Assembly (NCBI GenBank): GCA_017427385.1
Contig: JAFRSW010000004.1
Location: 1 to 64,000, forward strand
Origin: Bacteroidales bacterium
GTDB taxonomy: Bacteria; Bacteroidota; Bacteroidia; Bacteroidales; UBA932
DNA: 64,000 bases
Reading direction: 5' to 3'
The notes beneath the pieces were generated by a model. It saw only the letters and a program-made list of their open reading frames with translations. It searched no databases and was not told the origin of the DNA. This document shows positions 16,931 to 26,043 of the stretch, piece by piece (the first letter of the stretch is position 1; the number at the start of each line of letters is the position of its first letter). The position numbers and the translations under genes are program-made.

Positions 16931-17782
16931 ATGGATATGCAAGTAATACTGATCACGGGGGCGAGCAGCGGCATCGGGTACGAAACGGCCGAGGCTCTGG
17001 CCAAAAAGGGACATAAGGTCTACGGTGCGGCAAGGCGGACGGAAAAGATAAAACCGCTGGAAGCGCTGGGGGTCACACCTGTCAGAATGGACGTGACTGA
17101 CGAGGCATCGCTGCAGGAGGGCGTGCAGGCCATCCTCGAAAAGGAAGGCTGCATCGACATCCTCATAAACAATGCCGGATACGGCAGTCTGGGGGCCATA
17201 GAAACCGTGCCGATAGAAGAGGCCCGGCGACAGATGGAGGTCAACGTCTTCGCCATGGCCCGCCTCACCCAGCTGGTCCTCCCCGGAATGCGCGAACGGA
17301 AACACGGCCGCATCATCAACATATCTTCGCTGGCAGGCAAGATGACCATCCCCTTCGGAGGATGGTACAACATCTCCAAGTACTCCGTTGAGGCCTTCAG
17401 CGATGCCCTGCGCATGGAAACCAGGCCCTTTGGCATAAAGGTGTCCATCATCGAACCCGGCGGAATCAAGACCGACTGGGGCACCATCGCCGCCGATCAT
17501 CTGACCGAAAACACGGAGGGAACGGCCTACGAACGGGCGGCCGGAAGAGAGGCCGCCATCCTGCGCAAAGGCTATACCTCGAATCTGCTGTCTTCCCCCT
17601 CCAAGGTCGCCCGGAAGATAGTCCGCGCGGCCACTTCCCGCCGCCCGAAACTGCGCTACCGCGTCGGCACTGCCTCCCACTCCGGCATCATCTTCCACGC
17701 AATCCTCCCCGCACGCTGGTGGGACGCGCTGCTGACCTTCTTCTTCACCAAAACCTCAAAATCTACTTATCAGAGGATATGA
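16931..17782 (+). CDS. Short-chain dehydrogenase/reductase (classical SDR)
   Basis: The 283-residue enzyme has the NAD(P) motif TGASSGIGYETA near the start, NNAGYGS, and the catalytic set Ser (INISSLAG), Tyr-x-x-x-Lys (YNISKYSVE) and the downstream PGG segment. It is like the retinol dehydrogenase/oxidoreductase group of unknown substrate. A -7 box TAAATTTG lies at 16917-16924; start ATG 16931 is preferred, with 16937 as an alternative. The stop overlaps the ATG of the next gene (ATGA). Confidence 0.85.
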   Translation: MDMQVILITGASSGIGYETAEALAKKGHKVYGAARRTEKIKPLEALGVTPVRMDVTDEASLQEGVQAILEKEGCIDILINNAGYGSLGAIETVPIEEARRQMEVNVFAMARLTQLVLPGMRERKHGRIINISSLAGKMTIPFGGWYNISKYSVEAFSDALRMETRPFGIKVSIIEPGGIKTDWGTIAADHLTENTEGTAYERAAGREAAILRKGYTSNLLSSPSKVARKIVRAATSRRPKLRYRVGTASHSGIIFHAILPARWWDALLTFFFTKTSKSTYQRI

Positions 17783-18825
17783 AACGAGAAATAGTATTAT
17801 TGACTGTCTTCGCAACAGTGTTATTTGCTTCCTGCTCACCCAAAGTGACCAACAGCCTTGCATTTTCCAAACCCCCTCTTGAATCGGTTGATGAAGTGGT
17901 AGTGATCGAGCAAGACATGGCCGCACCAGCAAATGCTCAAATGCTGGGGTCGATCAAAGTAGGAGACAGCGGATTTACTTCGGCTGCAAACGGCACATAC
18001 GACAAGGTTATTGCCATACTAAAGTCGCAGGCCCGCCTCTATGGGGGCAATGTGATAAAGATCACATCCCATCAAGCCCCGGATCTTATCAGTAACATCC
18101 ACCGTGTTTCGGCCGATGTCTACTACGTGGAAGACTTCTCTCCGTCTCCGTCCGTCACACCTGCTTATGAACCTGCTCCTCTGCTTGCACCTGCCGGCCC
18201 TAAGACCGTAGAAGGGCCAAAGGTCCGCTTTGCAGTACAGGGAGGATATACTTATCGTCTCGGGAAGGTGGATGAGAGTCTTGGCCAGGATCTTGTCGAG
18301 TACCAGAAGAAGGGCAAACATGGGCTCAACAAAGCCGCCGAAGTCACGATATTCCTTTCCAAAGGGTATTCACTGGGCCTCAAGTATAGTAAAGCGAATA
18401 CATATGTGAGCGCGCAGGGAACTTTTTCCTATGAAGACGGCACTACAAAAAGCGGAACCCTGTCAGATGACATAGACATCACTTTCATAGGCCCTTACTG
18501 GGGCGCAAGCACGGTCGGGGATGAACGCAAGAGTGTATTTGCCTTCAATATCGGCATGGGATACGTCGGTTTCAAGGACGATGCGCGTGCCGTAGATCCT
18601 TTCAGTTATTCCGGTTGGACTCTCGGGTATTACCTGGCTTTCCAGTACGACTATATGATTACCAAAACCCTTTCAATAGGAGTGGAGGCATCGGCGGTTA
18701 CCGGCAGCATCGACAGGCTCAATTATACCGAAAACGGAAAAACCGCCACGATCAAGCTGGACAAGGACAATTTACATAGTGTCGGCCATGTAAACGCCAG
18801 CGTGGGCTTGCGTCTGTTCCTTTAG
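17779..18825 (+). CDS. Lipoprotein with C-terminal beta-barrel-like region
   Basis: The 348-residue protein has an SPII signal (MKREIVLLTVFATVLFASC). The first 140 residues form a small alpha/beta domain with a repeating V-I-x-I pattern (GGNVIKITSHQ), followed by a proline-rich linker (about 135-155). The second half has alternating hydrophobic strands ending in LRLF, like an outer-membrane beta-barrel. It is coupled to the SDR gene by ATGA overlap. I do not recognise a named family. Its 3' end overlaps the converging 18822-19679 gene by 4 nt. Confidence 0.72.
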   Translation: MKREIVLLTVFATVLFASCSPKVTNSLAFSKPPLESVDEVVVIEQDMAAPANAQMLGSIKVGDSGFTSAANGTYDKVIAILKSQARLYGGNVIKITSHQAPDLISNIHRVSADVYYVEDFSPSPSVTPAYEPAPLLAPAGPKTVEGPKVRFAVQGGYTYRLGKVDESLGQDLVEYQKKGKHGLNKAAEVTIFLSKGYSLGLKYSKANTYVSAQGTFSYEDGTTKSGTLSDDIDITFIGPYWGASTVGDERKSVFAFNIGMGYVGFKDDARAVDPFSYSGWTLGYYLAFQYDYMITKTLSIGVEASAVTGSIDRLNYTENGKTATIKLDKDNLHSVGHVNASVGLRLFL

Positions 18826-19679
18826 AATCTCACTCCCACTCCGACCGAGAAGGTGCCGCCGAGGATGTCTGAGGCGAAGAGGTAGGCCGCGTCCAGGGTG
18901 AATTCCCCGATCTTCAGGCCGAGACCGGCGGAGGCGAAGGAGGGGACGATGCTGTCGCCACCATAATGATATCCCGCGCGCGCGAAGGCAAGACCATCAT
19001 ACCCATATTCGAAACCGAACCCGGCTGCGATAGGGCCGGAGAAGTAACGGTCCGCCTTGATGCGGGCGGTGATTGCATGCACCTCCGCGAATTTGGCGGT
19101 GTATCCGCCGCCGATGGTGATGGCTGCAGGCAGGGAGAAATCTCCGGTAGATTCACTCTGAACCTTGCCGCCAAGGGCGGATGCCCCGGCTGCGAACTCG
19201 AACCCCGAGAATTTGCCGGCGGCAAAAACGTCGAATGCCACCGCGCTGTTCGCATAGTTTGCCAGCAGTTGCTCCTTACCATACTTGACGTTCGCCCCTA
19301 TGGCCAGGAAATCGGTAACCGCATAGCTCACGCCAGCATTGACCAGAATCTCTGAAGGCACGAACTTTTCTCCCGTAACAGGTTCTCCGGAGCCCCTCGA
19401 AAAAGCAATGGAAAGCCCGAGTTTATCCAACTTGCCGGCGGCACCGGCGCTGATGTAGTTTGTGGGGCTGAGGACGGGCATGTAACTTTCGTATGCCACG
19501 CCCCCAGCCAGTTTGACGTCACTCAGAGGCAGGACGGCCGAACTGGGGATCAATGTGCTACCCGTTGCAAGCGAAACAGGATTGTAGTCCATCTGGATGA
19601 AGGGAAGCGCCTCGGAAGTCTGGGCTGCCGCCTCCAGCGTCATCAGGCCTGCGGCCAGGATCATATATAACTTTCTCAT
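18822..19679 (-). CDS. PorV/PorQ-like outer-membrane beta-barrel protein
   Basis: The 285-residue protein has an SPI signal (MRKLYMILAAGLMTLEAAAQ) and then a glycine-rich barrel pattern: SLATGSTLIPSSA near the start, GASYAV..FLAIGANVKYG, and strands to a final aromatic (GVGVRF). This resembles the PorV/PorQ group used by the type IX secretion system to bring cargo to the cell-surface attachment machinery. Its ATG overlaps the stop of the upstream subtilase (19676-19679), which carries a type IX tail, so the barrel may serve that cargo; the functional link is inference. Confidence 0.75.
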   Translation of the reverse strand: MRKLYMILAAGLMTLEAAAQTSEALPFIQMDYNPVSLATGSTLIPSSAVLPLSDVKLAGGVAYESYMPVLSPTNYISAGAAGKLDKLGLSIAFSRGSGEPVTGEKFVPSEILVNAGVSYAVTDFLAIGANVKYGKEQLLANYANSAVAFDVFAAGKFSGFEFAAGASALGGKVQSESTGDFSLPAAITIGGGYTAKFAEVHAITARIKADRYFSGPIAAGFGFEYGYDGLAFARAGYHYGGDSIVPSFASAGLGLKIGEFTLDAAYLFASDILGGTFSVGVGVRF

Positions 19680-22195
19680 ACTTTCACGATTGTTTTTTGG
19701 TAGGTTTTGCCGCCGTAGCTGATGGTAACGTAATAACGTCCGGGGGCCAGCCCGGTGAAATTGACCACGAGCGGATCGAATCCGCTGAAGACCTTAGTTT
19801 CTTCGTACACAACCCTGCCGCTGGCGCTGACGATGCGCACATAGGTTTCTGCGGCTTCTTCGGTGCGGATCACCAGGTCGGTGGTTACAGGAGTGGGATA
19901 TGTTTCCGCAGGATCGGAAACATCTGCTTTTACCAGCACCGGAATAATATATGAGGCAGACTTCTCTCCGTCGGAAGCCGTAACTGTAATGTCTGCGGTG
20001 CCTCCGGCAAGTGCCTTTATCCTGACCATGTTGCTATCGTACGAGATGTTGATAATCTGCCCGTCGCTGTTCCTGCAGGAATATGTGAGCGGATCCCCGT
20101 CCGGATCGGAGAACAGGGCGCTGATGGTGATGTTCCTACCGGTACCCGAGCCATATAGCAGGACCCCATCAATAGGATCTTTTACAACCGGGGCGTGATT
20201 GTCGGGGGTGGTGATGCTCTTGACCTCCGAAGCCTCAGACCAGTTCTTGGACAGGTCGCTGGCGTAGAGCTTTACATAATAGGTGGTGGAATATCGCTGC
20301 TCCCCGAGGGTGCCGTTGAATACCGCTCCTGCGGTCAGGTCTCCTACGTTGAAAGTCTCGCTCGAAACGCCGGAGGAGATGGCTGTGGGCGTGCTGTTTT
20401 CCACGGCGGATTTGTTTGTCCCGTAAAGGCAGAGCACGTTCCGGGCCTTCCCGTCATCCTCGTCGGCAGGAACCTTGAAACTTATGTTGACGGTCTTGCG
20501 GACGGCTTCCAGACTGAATTCAGAAACTTTTTCGGGGGGGATGGTAGATGCCGGCACGCCAAGCTTGAACGATCCTGCCAGATCCACCCAGGGACCAATA
20601 TATTTGGTATTATTGATATGGCTTTGATCTGCCCCGTTCAGCAGTAGTTCTTTGCATCTTTCGTTTGTGAATCCGGGCCCTCCGAAGTATGATGCTATAA
20701 GGGCCAGTGCGCCGCTGATGTGCGGGCAGGCCATGGAGGTGCCGGACATGTAGCCGTAACTTGTGTAGTCGTAATTGTCCAGATCATATTGCGTCAGCTT
20801 CTGGGTAGCGTATAGATTGTAAATCTGCCCGCGGCTGTATCTGTATGAACCTTCGTCGTCGTAGAAAACCTGGGTGTCGCAGTCATTCACGGATCCATTG
20901 TAGAGCCCGTCTCCTCCGGGAGCGCAGATATCTACCCATGAACCGTAGTTGGAGTAGTATGCTTTTGTGTATCCCGCCGTGCCGGCGCCCACCGCAACGA
21001 TCTGATCGTAAGCACAGTAGGGGTCATAGTCGATGTTCTCGTTGCCTGCGGCAAAAACGACGATACCGCCCTTCATCGGAGAATCTGAACGCTGGTTGTA
21101 GGGGGCGGTCTTTTCGCAGCCTGCTCTCTGGATGAAATAGTCGACAGCGGCTTTAAGGAAGTCGGGGATGGTCCTCTTCTTATAAGCAGAAAGCTCGGAA
21201 GAAGACACCGTCCCATCCTCATTGGAGTCAGCACTTTCGCCCCAACTGTTCTGGCTGATGACTGCTCCGTGGTCGGCACCCCATTTTATCGCATTTGCAG
21301 TGTTTGCATCACTGGCGCCGTCATCGCCGTCGAAAATCTGGCTGCTGAGGATTCGGACACCGGGGATCCCTTTGGCGTAATCGCCACCGGCGATGCCTGC
21401 AACGCCTATTCCGTTATTACGTACGGCCGCTATGGTACCGGCAACGTGAGTGCCATGGGAATCCGGGTTGATGACGTACGAGTCGTGGACGAAATCCTTG
21501 CTGCCATTAAAACTGGCCGCGATTGCTGCGCCAGCAAGATCCGGGTGGTTTAAATCCACGCCTCCGTCCACCACATTGACTATCACGTTGCTGTTTCCGG
21601 TGGTATAATTCTCCCAAACCGACAGAAGGTTCATGTCCGCGCCGTTGTTGCTGAACTTTTCTATGCCGTATTCCGGGTAGCTCTTCGTACACCCGATGGC
21701 CAGGGATTTGTCGTTATACATATCCCACTGCCATTTGAAATAAGGATCATCGGGAACGGCGCTGCGGCGGCGCACCTTATGGGGTGCTTCCACTTTGGTT
21801 ACGCCCTCGATGCTTTCCAGCACGTCTCCGGCCTTGGTGGACGGGATGCTTTCATCGTATTCTATAAGATAGAATCGGTGAAGGCCGAAGTCCCGTGTAC
21901 GTTCTTCGTATTCGCCCGCATAAGGGAACAAGCGTGAGAAACTCTTGATCCCTATCGCTCGCAGCGCCTCATTCACATCTTCAGATTTGGTCTTAGCGGC
22001 CCCGTCTCCGGCAGCCTCCAACAATTCGAGCAGGGCGTCATCCACCTGCACGACAACAGAGCCCGCAACAGCATTGGCGGAGATCTCCGGCTTTGTTTCA
22101 ATTGTGGGTCCCGGTGTCAACCTGGATTCATCCCGCGTGCATGCGGCAATCGCTGCAGCAGCCAGCGCGGCAAGTAAGAACTTTCTCATTTTCAT
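19676..22195 (-). CDS. Subtilisin-like (S8) protease with lipobox and type IX secretion C-terminal domain
   Basis: The 839-residue protein has signal and lipobox IAAC (Cys19), a propeptide-like region (about 25-145), and an S8 catalytic domain (about 195-520) with Asp210 (NVVDGGVD), His247 (DSHGTHVAG), Asn (AAGNEN, about 385) and Ser487 (SGTSMACPH). Inside the domain, at about 323-334, is a loop DSNEDGTVSSSE that fits the EF-hand/dockerin calcium consensus. Two fibronectin/Big-like modules follow, then a type A C-terminal sorting domain (about 765-839; TYPTPVTTDLVI, GLAPGRYYVTI, KTIVKV). It is the middle gene of the wHTH - protease - PorV-like operon, with ATGA overlaps on both sides. Confidence 0.92.
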   Translation of the reverse strand: MKMRKFLLAALAAAAIAACTRDESRLTPGPTIETKPEISANAVAGSVVVQVDDALLELLEAAGDGAAKTKSEDVNEALRAIGIKSFSRLFPYAGEYEERTRDFGLHRFYLIEYDESIPSTKAGDVLESIEGVTKVEAPHKVRRRSAVPDDPYFKWQWDMYNDKSLAIGCTKSYPEYGIEKFSNNGADMNLLSVWENYTTGNSNVIVNVVDGGVDLNHPDLAGAAIAASFNGSKDFVHDSYVINPDSHGTHVAGTIAAVRNNGIGVAGIAGGDYAKGIPGVRILSSQIFDGDDGASDANTANAIKWGADHGAVISQNSWGESADSNEDGTVSSSELSAYKKRTIPDFLKAAVDYFIQRAGCEKTAPYNQRSDSPMKGGIVVFAAGNENIDYDPYCAYDQIVAVGAGTAGYTKAYYSNYGSWVDICAPGGDGLYNGSVNDCDTQVFYDDEGSYRYSRGQIYNLYATQKLTQYDLDNYDYTSYGYMSGTSMACPHISGALALIASYFGGPGFTNERCKELLLNGADQSHINNTKYIGPWVDLAGSFKLGVPASTIPPEKVSEFSLEAVRKTVNISFKVPADEDDGKARNVLCLYGTNKSAVENSTPTAISSGVSSETFNVGDLTAGAVFNGTLGEQRYSTTYYVKLYASDLSKNWSEASEVKSITTPDNHAPVVKDPIDGVLLYGSGTGRNITISALFSDPDGDPLTYSCRNSDGQIINISYDSNMVRIKALAGGTADITVTASDGEKSASYIIPVLVKADVSDPAETYPTPVTTDLVIRTEEAAETYVRIVSASGRVVYEETKVFSGFDPLVVNFTGLAPGRYYVTISYGGKTYQKTIVKV

Positions 22196-22875
22196 TTAAC
22201 CTCCCAATATCCTCCCTTGTCCGGCCCGACGCGCAGGAGCCTGCCAGCTTTTTTGAGGTTGGCGAGATGCTTCTCCACTCCCTTGTCGGAGATGTGAAGG
22301 ATGCCTGCAAGTTCGGCCGTTGTGCAACGCGGATGCTTCGCCAGAATATCCAGGATGCGGGCCGCGTTGTCGCTCGTGCCCCTGGAAGGGCGGGATCCGG
22401 AAGGCTCCAGCCCAAACTCGAATTCCAGCATATTGCCAAGCAGCCTTCCCATGATCACATTCCCTTCCTGCCAGAGGCCGGCCTTTGCGACTTTGTCGCG
22501 GATGCTGACGGCCGCCTTGCGCAGGCCTTCCTCTCCCAGGGTACGGGCGTGCATGCGGGCTTCGTTCGCCTCGTGGCAGATGGCCTGCAGCGTTGCCTCG
22601 TCGGAAACCTTGTTGCAGTCGAAACCCCTGCACTTCAAAGCCCTGGCAGCGAGCGACTTAAGCCTGTATCCGCTCCAAACCTGGTGCCCCTCGGCATCTT
22701 TGATAGCCATCTGGTATGCCTTGAAAAGGTCGATGTTCTTCAGCTGTTCGAAGATGGTCTTCCCCTCGCTGCTGACGCCGTCTTCGAGCAGGCGGATATT
22801 CTGCGCCAGGTTGAGGGTGGAGCCTTCCAGAATTGTGGAATTGGTGACCAGGATATAAAGTGTCTGCTTGTCCAT
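22192..22875 (-). CDS. Winged helix-turn-helix regulator of the protease operon
   Basis: The 227-residue protein has an N-terminal helical region of unknown type (about 1-160) and a C-terminal winged helix (about 170-227: ILDILAKHPRCTTAELAG, ISDKGVEKHLANLKKAGRL). DNA binding is expected; the N-terminal part may sense a ligand or partner. It is the first gene of a three-gene operon, overlapping the protease by 4 nt, and is transcribed from the divergent promoter at 22882-22902, so autoregulation and control of the neighbouring DUF2490 gene are plausible. Confidence 0.82.
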   Translation of the reverse strand: MDKQTLYILVTNSTILEGSTLNLAQNIRLLEDGVSSEGKTIFEQLKNIDLFKAYQMAIKDAEGHQVWSGYRLKSLAARALKCRGFDCNKVSDEATLQAICHEANEARMHARTLGEEGLRKAAVSIRDKVAKAGLWQEGNVIMGRLLGNMLEFEFGLEPSGSRPSRGTSDNAARILDILAKHPRCTTAELAGILHISDKGVEKHLANLKKAGRLLRVGPDKGGYWEVK

Positions 22876-22881
22876 AGATTA

Positions 22882-22902
22882 CAAATATAATGATTATCTT
22901 TG
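22882..22902. promoter_or_regulatory. Compact divergent promoter
   Basis: The minus-strand -7 box TATATTTG occupies 22889-22882 and the plus-strand -7 box TATCTTTG occupies 22895-22902, only 5 nt apart. Both ATGs (22875 on minus, 22908 on plus) are 5-6 nt beyond the boxes, so leaders are almost absent. The same 21 bp occurs in reverse complement at 31025-31045. Confidence 0.7.
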
Positions 22903-22907
22903 TTTTT

Positions 22908-23546
22908 ATGAAAAGGATGCTGCTGGCTTTGGTTCTGACCGTGTTCCCGTTGATTGCGGGGGCGCAGGAGGCTCCTGCCGCCGATGCCGGCGCATGGACT
23001 TCGCTGGCGCTGAGGCACGATTTCTCCGACCGTTACAACCTCACCATCCGTGCCGAGCACCGATCGAAGGACAACTGCCGCACGACCGATGTCTGGTTCC
23101 TGCGCGCTTTCAACCGCTACAAGTTCCTGTCCTGGCTCACGGGTGAGGCGAATCTGGAATTCAATAACGCCAATCTGGGCGACGCCTGGCGGCGCTCCTT
23201 CCGCATCCATCTCGGAGGCATCGCCTCCTGCAAGCTGGGAGATTTCAAGCTGAGCACCATGCAGAGGGAATACTTCTTCATCGTCACTAACGTGGAGCCC
23301 GCCAGCATGCACTTCCTGCTCAGTAACTTCCGCGTAGGTTACGCCCCGGATGGATGGTCTGTCGCCCCCTATGTTTCCGGCTTCTGGTTCTTCCGCCCGG
23401 AGCTTTTCCAGCGGCGACTCATCGCCGGCGCCGACATCCGCCTGAACGAGGCCCTTACTGCCAACCTATATTATATGTACAAGACCGTCTACCCTTCGGA
23501 GAAGAATACCAACATCTTGGGAGTCGGGCTTACCGTCAAGATTTAA
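22908..23546 (+). CDS. DUF2490 outer-membrane protein
   Basis: The 212-residue protein has an SPI signal (MKRMLLALVLTVFPLIAGAQ) followed by the DUF2490 pattern: W(T)SLALRHDFSDRYNLTIRAEHR, a central ExxxLxN region, and the last strand NILGVGLTVKI. It is predicted to be a small beta-barrel of unknown function. It is transcribed from the plus-strand half of the divergent promoter at 22882-22902. The following aminopeptidase gene starts 19 nt later with its own -7 box. Confidence 0.85.
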   Translation: MKRMLLALVLTVFPLIAGAQEAPAADAGAWTSLALRHDFSDRYNLTIRAEHRSKDNCRTTDVWFLRAFNRYKFLSWLTGEANLEFNNANLGDAWRRSFRIHLGGIASCKLGDFKLSTMQREYFFIVTNVEPASMHFLLSNFRVGYAPDGWSVAPYVSGFWFFRPELFQRRLIAGADIRLNEALTANLYYMYKTVYPSEKNTNILGVGLTVKI

Positions 23547-23550
23547 TTGT

Positions 23551-23558
23551 TATCTTTG
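23551..23558 (+). promoter_or_regulatory. -7 box of the Xaa-Pro aminopeptidase gene
   Basis: TATCTTTG lies 7 nt before the ATG at 23566, in the short gap after the DUF2490 gene. A -33 element is not clear. Confidence 0.45.
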
Positions 23559-23565
23559 CAACACT

Positions 23566-24948
23566 ATGTTCAGTAAAGAAACCTATACCTCACGCAGGGC
23601 GCAGCTCAAAGCCCTCCTCAAAGGCGAAAAGGGCATAGCCGTATTTATCGGCAACGTCGAAGCCCCCGCGCAATACAAAGACAATTGCTACAAGTTCCGT
23701 CAGGACAGCACCTGGCTATACTATTTCGGGCTGGACGAGCCCCGCTTTGCCGCGGTGATCGACCTGGAGGACGGCAGCGAAACCATCTATGCCGACGACT
23801 TCAGCATCGACGATATTATCTGGACCGGCCCTCAGCCCTCCGTGGCCGAGCAGGCCGCACGCGTGGGCGTATCCCACAGTGAACCGTATGCCAAGCTGGA
23901 CTGGGCGGTGAGTCAGGCCATCATCAAGGGCCGCCCCATCCACACCATCCCTCCGTCCCGCTGGTACAACACCCTCAAGCTCCAGAGCCTCGGCATCGAC
24001 AAACCCTCCGAGGCCCTCATCCGCGCCATCATCAGCATGCGCCTGGTGAAGACTCCTGAGGAAATAGCGGAGCTGGATGCGGCCGGAATCCTTGGCCAGA
24101 AGATGCACACCGTGGCCCGCAAAGGCATACGCCTTGGTAGGGTGGAACAGGAGATTGTGGGTGAGATGGAGGGGGTTACCCTGGCAGAAGGGTGGGGAGT
24201 AAGTTTCGCTACCATCCTGACACAGCACGGGGAGGTCTTCCACAATCACGGGCACGCTTTCCCCATCGAAGCGGGCAAGCTGATGGTGATAGATGCGGGC
24301 GCGGAGAGCAACTCCCACTACGCATCCGACTTTACCCGCACCTACCCGACCGGCAGCAAGTATACCCCCAAGCAGAGGGATATCTACAGCATAGTCTACG
24401 ACTGCCACGAGCTGGCGTTCTCCCTGACGCGGCCCGGCACTGCCTATCGCGACGTGCATCTGGCTGTGGCCCGCCTGATGCTAGACCGCCTCAGCCAGCT
24501 GGGCCTGGTGAAGGGCGACCTGGACGAGATGGTGGCTGCCGGAGTCGCCGGTCTTTTCATGCCTCACGGCCTCGGCCACAACATGGGCCTGGACGTGCAC
24601 GACATGGAGGATCTTGGCGAGGACCTGGTGGGATACGATCCCGACCAGAAGCGTTCTTCCCAGTTGGGCCTGAGGTCCTTAAGGATGGCGCGCAGGCTGG
24701 TCCCCGGCAACGTGATAACCGACGAGCCCGGCATCTATTTCATCCCGGACCTGATAAAGCTCTGGAAGAAGGAAGGCCGCCCGTTCGTAAACTATGCGGC
24801 CCTGGAGGAGGGCTACTTCGACTTCGGCGGCATACGCATCGAAGACGACGTGCTGGTGACGGCCGACGGTGCCCGCCGTCTCGGCGGCCAGCGCCTGCCC
24901 GCCTCGCCGGACGATGTTGAGGCTGCAATGGCGGCCGACCGCGCATAA
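23566..24948 (+). CDS. Xaa-Pro aminopeptidase (M24B)
   Basis: The 460-residue enzyme has the aminopeptidase P N-terminal domain (about 1-165) and a pita-bread M24 domain (about 170-445). The two-metal site is visible: Asp (VIDAGAE), Asp (ASDFTRTYP), His (PHGLGHNMGLDVHD), Glu (DEPGIYF) and Glu (RIEDDVLVT). It removes an N-terminal residue preceding proline. No signal peptide, so cytoplasmic. Length and motif order are normal for the family. Confidence 0.94.
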   Translation: MFSKETYTSRRAQLKALLKGEKGIAVFIGNVEAPAQYKDNCYKFRQDSTWLYYFGLDEPRFAAVIDLEDGSETIYADDFSIDDIIWTGPQPSVAEQAARVGVSHSEPYAKLDWAVSQAIIKGRPIHTIPPSRWYNTLKLQSLGIDKPSEALIRAIISMRLVKTPEEIAELDAAGILGQKMHTVARKGIRLGRVEQEIVGEMEGVTLAEGWGVSFATILTQHGEVFHNHGHAFPIEAGKLMVIDAGAESNSHYASDFTRTYPTGSKYTPKQRDIYSIVYDCHELAFSLTRPGTAYRDVHLAVARLMLDRLSQLGLVKGDLDEMVAAGVAGLFMPHGLGHNMGLDVHDMEDLGEDLVGYDPDQKRSSQLGLRSLRMARRLVPGNVITDEPGIYFIPDLIKLWKKEGRPFVNYAALEEGYFDFGGIRIEDDVLVTADGARRLGGQRLPASPDDVEAAMAADRA

Positions 24949-24950
24949 CA

Positions 24951-24978
24951 TGTCATTCCGAACAAAGTGAAGGAATCT
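24951..24978. repeat. Short dispersed-repeat-like motif
   Basis: TGTCATTCCGAACAAAGTGA plus AGGAATCT resembles an intergenic motif (ATTCCGAGCGAAGCGAGGAATCT-like, written here in parts: ATTCCGAGCGAAG, CGAGGAATCT) that I recall as common in Bacteroidota genomes. Only one copy is seen in this window, so this rests on memory. Confidence 0.35.
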
Positions 24979-24996
24979 AAAACACAATAAATAACT

Positions 24997-25734
24997 ATGG
25001 GACTTTTAGACGGAAAAGTCGCCCTCATCACGGGCGCATCCAGGGGAATCGGTAAAGCGATCGCCCTCAAATATGCGGCAGAAGGAGCCGACATAGCATT
25101 CACCGACCTGGTCGTAAACCAGGATACGGTTGCCGAAATCGCCGCCCTCGGGCACAAGGTAAAGGCCTACGAGAGCAATGCGGCCGATTTCGAGCAGACC
25201 CAGCAGATCGTGGAGCAGATCCTTGCCGATTTCGGCAAGATCGATATTCTGGTCAATAACGCCGGCATAACCAAGGATGGCCTCGTCATGCGCATGACCG
25301 AGCAGCAGTGGGATGCGGTGATTGCGGTGAACATGAAATCCGCATTCAACTTCATGCACGCCGTGGTGCCCGCGATGGCCCGCAACCGCAGCGGCAGCAT
25401 CATCAACATGGCATCCATCGCCGGCCAGATGGGTAACCCCGGCCAGGTGAACTACGCCGCCACCAAGGCAGGTCTCATCGCCATGGCGAAATCCGTCGCC
25501 AAGGAGATGGGTTCCCGCGGCATCCGCGCCAACGCCATCGCCCCCGGCTTCATAGTTTCCGACATGACCAACGCTCTCCCCGAGGAGGTTCGCGCTGAGT
25601 ACATCAAAGCCATCCCCCTGAAGCGCGGCGGCACCCCCGAGGACATCGCCAACGCCGCCCTGTTCCTCGCCAGCGACCTCTCCTCCTACATCACCGGACA
25701 GGTCATCCCCGTCAACGGCGGGTTGTACTGCTAA
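24997..25734 (+). CDS. fabG: 3-oxoacyl-ACP reductase FabG (SDR)
   Basis: The 245-residue enzyme has the cofactor motif TGASRGIG (12-19), NNAG (87-90), Asn112, Ser140, Tyr153 and Lys157 as the catalytic tetrad, and the FabG-like end GQVIPVNGGLYC. It reduces 3-oxoacyl-ACP with NADPH in fatty-acid synthesis; other SDRs share these motifs, but residue spacing and length match FabG. The stop codon lies inside the last spacer of the repeat array that follows. Confidence 0.9.
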   Translation: MGLLDGKVALITGASRGIGKAIALKYAAEGADIAFTDLVVNQDTVAEIAALGHKVKAYESNAADFEQTQQIVEQILADFGKIDILVNNAGITKDGLVMRMTEQQWDAVIAVNMKSAFNFMHAVVPAMARNRSGSIINMASIAGQMGNPGQVNYAATKAGLIAMAKSVAKEMGSRGIRANAIAPGFIVSDMTNALPEEVRAEYIKAIPLKRGGTPEDIANAALFLASDLSSYITGQVIPVNGGLYC

Positions 25735-25735
25735 T

Positions 25736-25889
25736 TTTTCGTCCGACCTGTAGAGATTTCCCTGCCGAACCTCTACAGGTCAGCCATTTTTCGCCCCATC
25801 CGTAGAGCCTTCCCTGCCGAACCTCTACGGGTCGGCCATTTTTTGCCCTACCTGTATAGAAAGAGGCCGAAAAGCTCTACAGGTCAGCG
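25736..25889 (-). repeat. REP-like array 1: three palindromic units, period 52 bp
   Basis: Read on the minus strand, each unit is GACCYGTAGAG, about 15 nt, CTCTACRGGT, then a spacer with GGGCRAAAAATGGC. Unit registers are 25745, 25797 and 25849 on the plus strand, exactly 52 apart. The stem arms (for example GACCTGTAGAG with CTCTACAGGTC at 25745-25781) are perfect in one unit and one or two mismatches in others. Every arm holds GTAG or CTAC; one arm is changed to GTATAG. The array fills the gap between fabG and the RAYT gene. Confidence 0.85.
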
Positions 25890-26043
25890 TGTTACACATA
25901 ATAATTTAAGTTTAGGCAAACCACATAATAAATCTTATGGCCTTTTAAAAACACGCAATCGTCAGCAGAAACATATATTAAAGCAATTGTTTGCCGCAAT
26001 AATTTGGAAGTCTCCGAAAACCCCGCCAACTTGCAAACAAAAA

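Noticed and set aside
25736-25889. CRISPR array
   Set aside because: The 52-bp units repeat along their whole length, with no unique spacers between identical repeats, and no cas genes are near.
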